Assembly: GCA_048201935.1 (NCBI GenBank) | Contig: DBFBGR010000004.1 | Span: 1-64,000, forward strand | Length of the DNA stretch: 64,000 nucleotides | From: MGBC124762 sp048201935 | Lineage (GTDB): Bacteria > Bacillota > Clostridia > Oscillospirales > Oscillospiraceae | Reading direction: 5' to 3' | In this document: positions 54,601 to 63,600 of the stretch, in pieces | How positions within the stretch are numbered: position 1 is the stretch's first letter | Layout of the letters: each line of letters opens with the position of its first letter | Made by a program: the position numbers and the translations under genes | The notes under the pieces: model-generated | What the model was told of the DNA's origin: nothing | Seen by the model: only the letters and a program-made list of their open reading frames with translations | Database searches by the model: none

Positions 54601-57600
54601 CAGATCTACACCTCCGGCTCCAACTCCCTGGGCCAGTTGGGTACCCAGGAGAACTTTGAGGGCAGCGCCTCGCTGACCGTCTTTACCGGCGGCCAGCCCG
54701 CCAAGCTCTATGACCGCACCAAGGCCTTTGACACCGACGTGCCCAAGCGGGCCGGTGATATGGGCATGACCAAGCTGGTGCTGGAGGGCGGCGAGACCGT
54801 GGAGGGCAACGCCCCCGCCACCGGCGTGATCGCCACCGGCGACTGCGCCTCCGCCCGGGGCGTGACCGCCTGCGCCGAGACCGACGTGGTCTTTGACGGC
54901 GTGGACTTCCGCTGCGCCAATGGCCACACCGTGCCCGCCGCCAACGTCACCGCCGCCACCGGCGTGGCGGATATGCCCGCGGGTACCTGCGGCGAGGCTG
55001 GCTGCACCGAGACCGTGGCCGACTACGACCACACCTCCGGCGGCTTTGTCTGCCATACCCACAACGCCCAGGCCATCGCTGTGGCCGATCTCACCAACAT
55101 CGCCGTCACCGGCACCGCCGCCTGCGGCTATACCGAGGCTTGCGGCGAGACCAACGTGACCTACCATGTGGCCACCGGCACCTGGACCTGCGCCCACGGC
55201 CACACCGTGCCCGCCGCCGCCGTGACGGTGACCTCCACGCAGGATACCATCCAGACTGTGGCCGATGGCCGCTTCGACGAAGACCACCTCTTCCTCACCC
55301 TGGAGGAAGGGGACACCGCCCGTGTGACCGGTATCAAGAAGGTCATCTACCAGGGCCTGAACCTGAGCCAGTACACCGAGCGTGAGCCCGTGGCCAGCCA
55401 CACCGGCTATGCCCTGACCGCCAACGCCAACGGCGTGGACGCTCCCGGCTACAGCTACAATAACGTCCTCACCCTTGACCCCTCCGCCGCCGACCTGGCT
55501 GCCGCCCAGGCCAACGCCACCGCCAACACCCCCGCCGGTAGCGTGAAGGTCTGGTCCGGCCTGCCCAACGTCACCGACGGCCGCTTCTCCTACCGCTCCT
55601 CCAACGAGAAGCTCTTCACCGTGGAGCCCACCGCCGACGGCGACGTGATGATCCACGCCAACACCAATGGCTTCTATGGCCAGGGTATCCTGACCGTCTA
55701 CGACAGCGTCACCAAGACCCAGGGCGCCATCGCCATCACCGTGCGCCAGGTCCTGCGGGGCAAGGGTCCGGACAACACCGACCTGGTGATGCCCGCCGCG
55801 CCCAAGATTGCCGCCGCCGCCAACTACTCCATGGCCCTGAAGGCCGACGGCACCGTCTGGGTCTGGGGCACCACCGGTAGCTGGAGTCCCCGCCGGCTGC
55901 AGTATTCGGGCAACTCCACCACCGCGCTACCCGCCATGGCGGACATTTCCGCCGCGGACGATCTGATGATGGCCCTGGATGCCAACGGCGTGGTCTACAC
56001 CGCGCCCGTCACCCCCGCCTCCGGCTCCAGCGCCGTTACCACCATGACCGCCATCGCCGCCTCTCACTTCGGCGGCGAGAAGGTGGTGCGCATCGCCGGC
56101 GGCTCCAACAGCTATCTGGGCCTCACCGAGAGCGGCAAGGTCTACGCCTGGAGCGCCACCGCCGACAACGACTACGGCGAGCTGGGCGACGGCACCGGCA
56201 AGGGCCACACCACGCCCAAGCTGGTGGACGGCCTGGTGGGCGGCTCCAACCGCGAGAGCGGCATCCACTCGGTCATCAGCGTCTCCGCCGGTGGCGAGAA
56301 CTCCGCGGCGCTGCTGGTCAACGGCCAGATCTACACCTGGGGCCGCAACAACCACGGCCAGATCGGCCTGGGCGTGAACAACTTCATCGACGACAAGGAG
56401 CGTAGCTGGAACAACAAGGACGTGCCCATGGCGGTCCGGGTGGACCTGGACGCCAGCAACGACGAGCTGCTGAGCCTTACCTACGACAAGTACCTCCGGG
56501 GCGCTGTGGACGTGGCCACCGGCGAGAACTTCAACGCCGCCACCACCCGCTTTGACAGCGTCTACGCCTGGGGCGACAACACCTACGGCCAGTTGGGCCA
56601 GGGCGAGGTCCGCACCGGCGGCGCGCTCACCGGCGACTTCACCGACCGCTACAACGCCACCCGGGTCCAGTCCGCCTGGACCGGCGACCGGGTCACCCAG
56701 CTCCTGGCCCGGAACAACACCCTCACCGTCATGACCGAGGGCGGCTACGGCTACCTGGCCGGCGAGAACCTGAGCATGGGCGTGGCCAAGCAGCCCGCCT
56801 TCGCCACCATCAAGAAGTTCAGCACCGACGCCGCCGAGAACCGTGGCCTCACCGACGTGTTCTACTACAACTCCGATCCCTACAACGACAGTCTGGACCA
56901 TGTGGTCTCCGTGGTCCTGGGCGACCGCCACGGCCTGGCCCTCCGGGACGACGGCAGCGTCTATGGCTGGGGCTCCAACGCCAACCACCAGCTGGGCGCG
57001 TACTACAATAACGCCGTGGCCGACCTGGAGCTGGAGCGCAATGCCGGCGAGAGCGACAGCGCTTATCTGGCCCGCTTGGCCCAGCTCAACCGGGACAACA
57101 AGGCCGCCAACGGCGATCCCAACTACCGGGTCTATCCCTTCCGGGTGGGCGCGGACGACTACCATGCCCTCTTCCTCAATAACGCCATGACCATCACCGG
57201 AGCGGGCTATGACCTCTCCGGCGTGGGTGTTTCCGCTCAGCCCGCCACCGACGACGGCGCCACCGGCGACGTTTACGCCGCCCACGACGTGCAGCAGGCC
57301 TTCGTCAACCTCAACGAGCACCAGACCCTGACCATCGACCTGGACGCCGTCACCATGAAGTACAACTCCGGCTTCCTGCTGTGGAACGAGCTGACCACCT
57401 CCGACCTCCATAAGAGCGTCACCGCCACCGTGGACGCCACCTCCGGCCAGGCTGTGCCCGCTCCGGAGAGCTACGCCACCACTGGCCGTACCCTGCGGGA
57501 GGACTGGACCCCCGATATGGGCAGCTTCACCGTGGCCTCCTCCAACGAGAACGTGGCCGTCGCCCGGGTGGTGGGCAACACCATCCAGGTCACCCCCGTG

Positions 57601-60600
57601 CCCGGCGGCTACGGCCAGGCCATGATCTTGGTGAGGTGGACCGGCAAGGGTGACGACGCCGCCACCGCCGACCGCGAGGGCAATAACCAGACCTCCGAGT
57701 ACGCCCTCATCGCCCTCAACGTCCTTCAGGACCAGAACACCGTGCCTACCCTGGCCGCCGGAGTGCCTGCCGCGGAGCGCGTGGCCGCGCCGCAGGTGGC
57801 CGCGGGCAGCGCCTTTGTGGTCACCCTTCGGGCCGACGGCACCGTCTGGACCTGGGGCGCCAACGGCTACGGCCAGTTGGGCGACGGCACCATCACCGAG
57901 CGCACCACCCCCGTCCAGGTGGTCACCGATATCTACAACACCCCGCTGACCGGCATCGTCTCCATCGCCGCCGGCGATACCTTTGCCGTGGCCGCGGACA
58001 AGGACGGCTACGTGTGGACCTGGGGCCGCAACAACGTGGGCCAGCTTGGCCAGGGCTCCGCCTTCACCGGGGCTTACTCCACTTACGCCCGGAAGGTCCG
58101 CAAGGGCGCTCAGCCCAACGCCGTGACCACCGAGCTCTACCTCACCGGCATCAAGACCGTGGCCGCCGGCGGCACCTATGTGGGCGCCACCGCGGGTGGC
58201 GACTTCGCCGGCGCTGTGGACCAGTATGGCTATGTCTACACCTGGGGCAACAACTCCTTCGGCCAACTGGGCAACAGCACCTCCACCAACTCCAACACCC
58301 CCGTCCGGGTGCTGGCGGGCGACAGCGCCGCCGGTCTGAGCCAGAGCGTGTACGCCTATGACCAGTATCTGCGCAACGTCATCGCCCTCACCGCCGGTAA
58401 GGGCCATATGGTGGCCATTCTGGACAACTCCTCCGCCGTGGCCTGGGGCCGCAACGTCCTGGCCAAGGCTGGGGACGTGCAGCAGCTTGGCACCGAGTAC
58501 AACGACAACGCCACCATCCCGCTGTCTGTGACCCGGGGCAACAACCCCGCCGGGCGGGATATGAGCGCCGTCAACGACCGCCGCTTCATCCGCCAGGTGG
58601 TGGGCGTGGCCGCGGGCAACCAGACCACCGTCTTCCAGACCGTGGACGTGAAGGCCGCCGACGCTACCGCCGCCGAGAGCTCCGGCTACGACAAGGGCTA
58701 CGCCATGATCACCGGCACCCTGCGGCCCCACAACTACACCGGCGAGCAGTATAAGTGGACCCGGCCCACCGTGCTTACCGACCCCGACGTGGTGGGCAGC
58801 ATCGAGCGCGTGGCCGACCACAGCGATACCGCCTCCAACGTGTCCCAGGCCATCACCAACGTCTACCAGGTGGCCGCGGGCAACGAGAATGTGGCCCTGA
58901 TGACCGGTCCCGCCCCCGCGGGCACCATCTGGGGCATGGGCGTCAACACCGACGGCCAGCTGGCCCAGGGCTACACCACCGGCCAGAATACCGCCACCCA
59001 GACCGATCCCACTGTGGGCCCGGTGAAGATCTACGCGCCTCAGTCCCAGCAGCCTGTGGACAGCCGGGACAAGGTCCCCATGACCGCCAACGCCGCTGTG
59101 GCGGTGGGCGACTACACCACCGTCCTCTACCAGACCGACGGCACGGTGTACACCGTGGGCCGTGGCACCAACGGCCAGTTGGGCGACAGCTCCAAGCAGT
59201 CCAAGAACCTGCCCGTCCAGGCCGGGGCCAGCAACCGCCTCAGTGTCAAGCCCGTGGACGTGACCATCCGGGGCGCCCATCACACCCTGGCCACCGGCAA
59301 CGTCATCCCCGACTACGTGACCCTGGGCAAGAACGACGTGATGACCATCGAGCCCGGCGTCAACTACGCCAACATCAAGCTCCAGCAGAGCGCGGGCTTC
59401 AACCTCTATAAGGACGCTTACTATGACGCCCTGCCCGACGGCGCCAGCGTCCGCTACCGCCTCAGCGACTACACCATCGCCCACTTCGACGGTACCGTGG
59501 ACGGCTACGGCGTGGCCACGGGCAGCACCATCACCATCGTGCCCACCGGCGACAAGTTTGGCTCCACCGAGCTCATCATCACCGTGGTGGACCAGGCCGG
59601 TAACCCCATTGCCGTGGGCGTGACCCGCATCACCGTGGTGGAGACCGTGGCCGCCACCAACGCCGCCGTGGCCGCTGGCCGCAACCACTCCGTGGCCCTG
59701 AGCCAGGACGGCAAGCTGTGGACCTGGGGCGCCAACGCCAACGGCCAGTTGGGCCGCGACGGTATCTATAATCCCGCTTACCAGGAGTATCCCTTCCGCG
59801 TGGAAGTCAAGGACGCCGCGGGCAACGACGTGAAGTTCCGCGCCATCGCCGCGGGCTCCACCTTCACCCTCGCCATCGACCAAGACGACAACCTGTGGGC
59901 CTGGGGCGACTATTTCGGCGCCGAGCCCGTCATGGTCACCGCCCTGGGCGCTGAGACCGTGGGTGCTGTGGCCCAGGTCAAGGCCTACGACCAGCGGGTC
60001 GTCATCCTCACCGCCGACGGCCGGGTCATCACCGTCATCGGCAACCCCGACGGCACCCACGCCGAGCGTATCAACGGCGTGAACACCACCGTAAACAACA
60101 CCCAGAACGTGACCCTGCCCGGCAACATCGGCCTCATCCACCAGGTGGACGTGGGCGCGGAGCACTTCATGCTCCTGGGCCAGTATGACGAGGCTACCGG
60201 CGGCACGGTCTACACCTGGGGCGCCAACACCAGCGGCCAGTTGGGCGCTGGCTATCAGCGCGCCCGCACCGGCAACGCCACCACCATGGACCTGGTGGAC
60301 AGCCACACCGGCAAGACCTTCGTGGCCGCCGACCCCGGCAGCTCCTACACCAACGCCCGCACCCAGATCTACGGCGACTACCTCATGGCCAAGACCGGCC
60401 TGACCCGCACCGCCCCCGAGGCCGTGGTCACCGAGGACTGGACCGGCATCGCCCAGCGTGAACTGGTCTATGTCTACCTGGACGGCAGATATCAGTACGC
60501 CTGGCTGGACGTGGTCGGGCGGGTGAATATGCAGACCGGCACCCAGGAGGTCCAGAAGACCCACAACGGCTTCGCCGTCTACGACCACGCCGGTGTGGAG

Positions 60601-63600
60601 ATCTATCTGGAGGCCGGGACTTATAAGCAGGTGGCCGACGACGCTGAGCTCACCCTCACCGCCGACGATCTCGCCGCCCTTACCCCCGTGATGGTCAACG
60701 TGCCCGTCATGGGCGACGTGATCCGTGACCTGCCCAAGGCCAGCGCGCCCCTGACCGGCGTCAAGTCCATCTCCGCCGGTGGGTACTCCTCCGCCGCCGT
60801 CACCGTGGACGGCCAGGTCTACACCTGGGGCTCCAACCGCTACTACGACGCGGGCGTGGCCGACTACTACATTACCGAGGGCTACAAGCTGGGTGACTCT
60901 GATACCGACGCCGACCTCAAGACCATCCCTGCCGGCGGTGTGGCCCAGGCCACGCCTGTGTCCGTGCGCTCCAACCTGAACCACGCCAACTACTGGTCCG
61001 TGGCCCAGCCCACCCTGATGACCGCCGCCGACGGCCAGGTCCTCGATGGGGTGAGCTATGTGAGCATGGGCGAGTATCACGGCATGGCGGTGCTGGAGGA
61101 CAAGGGCCAGGTCTACGCCTGGGGCCTCAATGCCAGCGGCCAGACCGGCGTGGGCTGGGACGACAGCACCCATGGCAATACCACCTCCGGCGACAACAAC
61201 GAAAATAAGGGCGTCAACGACCAAAACGACGCTTACTATATCCGCGCGGCCGCCCCCGTGGCCCGGGGCGACAGCTTCAACGCCGCCGCCGAGACCGTGT
61301 TCCAGGGCGTGCTGGCCATCGACGCGGGCATGACCCACTCGCTGCTGATCCGCTCCGACGGCTTCGCCTTCGCCGCGGGCTCCAACGAGAACTATAAGCT
61401 GGGCGCGGCCACCGTCTATGAGGACCGTACCGCCGCCAACAACGGCTTCATCACCGATACCCCCGTCCAGGTGGGCGCGCTGGAGTCCAAGGGCATGGCC
61501 ATCTACCGTGCCCAGGTCTACACCGTGGAGGGCTCCACCGAGACCCTGGCCCGGGAGGTCGTCTTCAATCCCGCCGACGGCTCCACCGCCAACGGCAATG
61601 GCCCCGCCGTGGCCTGCTGGGGCACCACCGTCACCAAGATCGGCGACGACTATCAGTGCGACGTGTGCCACGCCGTGGTGGACGCCGCCGCCGTCACCGT
61701 GGACCCGAGCGACGCCAACATCGGCGCCATTACCGCCGGAGCCTGCGGCACCAAGAGCGTGGGCGTGGGCGGCGTCATCGGCCTGGACGGCGCGGGGGCT
61801 GTGAGCCAGCTCACCATCGCCGAGAACGAGATCGCCCGGGTGGACTACAGTGACCAGGTCAACAAGCCCGCTCTGGTGGAGGTCTTCCTCTCCGGCTTCA
61901 ACCTGCTGGTGGACAGCCGCTCCATGACCCTCCGCCAGGCCGACGTGACTGCCGGGGCCATGCACTGGACCTCCGGCGATACCACCGTGGCCGAGGTCAC
62001 CACCAACGCCGCCAACACCATCGCCACCATGACCCCGGTGGAGGGCAAGTACGGCGAGACCATGATCCGGGTCACCAACAACGTCTCCGGCCACACCGGC
62101 TCCATGCGCCTGACCGTTACCCAGAAGATTGAGGGCTCCATCATGGTGGCTCCCATGGTGGCGACCGGGGCGAACTTCTCCGCCGCGCTGCGCTCCGACG
62201 GTACTGTCTGGGCCTGGGGCAACAACGACTATGGCCAGTTGGGCGACGGCACCACCACCACCCGGACCATGCCCACCCAGGTCCAGGTGGAGAACCGCCG
62301 CGCCGACGGCAAGGTCTGGCGGACCTATCTCTATGACATCGTCTACATCGCCGCCGGCGCCAACCATCTGGTGATGGTGGACAAGAACGGCAAGGTCTAC
62401 ACCACCGGCGACAACACCTATGGCCAGTTGGGCTACAACACCGCCCCCACCTATGTGGTGGACGGCGACGGCAATCCCGTCTACGTCAAGGACGCCCAGG
62501 GCAACGACACCACCGAGCGGCTCATCGACTACGACGTGCCCTTCAAGAACAACTACGCCGTCCAGGTGGTCTTTACGGACGACGAGGGCGTGGCGCTGGC
62601 CGAGCAGCCCTTCATCACCACCGTGGCCGCGGGCTACAACCACACCCTGGCCCTGACCCGGGGCGTGGAGATCGCCAACTACACCTATAATGAGGCCGGT
62701 GAGGTCAAGACCGTCAGCTACACCGGTGGCGAGGTCTGGAGCTGGGGCGCCAACGGCGCGTACATGGGCTCCACCTGGTACAACACCTTCCAGCTGGGCC
62801 AGGGCACCAGCGTCAACGACGCTACCCCCAGCGACAACTACGTGGTCCAGCCTCGCCGGGTCCTGAAGGGCGAGAGCCCCTCCGACACCGACTACCTGGG
62901 CTCCATCGTGGGCATCTACGCCGGGTACTATAACTCCTTTGCCATCCGTAACGATGGCTACGTCCTGGGTTGGGGTCTCAACAATTACGGCCAGTTGGGC
63001 GACGGCACCACCCAGAGCCGCGGCCTGCCTGTGCTGATGCACGCCGGCATGAGCGATAGCGCCGACGACTACCTCCACAACGCCTACATGGTGGCCGCGG
63101 GGTTGAACCACACCGTGGTGCTGGTGCGCATCGACGGCGAGGGCGTTTACGCCGGCAAGGTCCGTAGCGAGGTCTACACCACCGGCGACAACTTCTACGG
63201 TCAGCTTGGCGCGTGGAGCATGGACCACTTTGGCGCTGCCGACCGCATCGAGAACAGCGGCCTCTATGAGTACAGCTCCCTGCTGCCCGTCCGGGTGCTG
63301 GGCGGCCACGTGGTGGACGAGAACAACGTACCCAACCAGGATTGGTGGACCGCCAGCCACAACTGGTTTGGCTCCACCTTCGACGACAGCGACCACAACA
63401 TCATCCTCACCGCCGTCTACGCCGGTGAGTTCCAGAGCTATGCCCTGGACGACCACGGCCAGATGTGGGCCTGGGGCTACAACGGCTACGGCGAGCTGGG
63501 CCTGACCCCGGTCAACTCCTCCGCCGCCGGACCCAACACCGAGAACATCGTGCCTCGCCGTACTCTGGCCGGCGAGAGCGGCGACTACACCGGCGACAGC

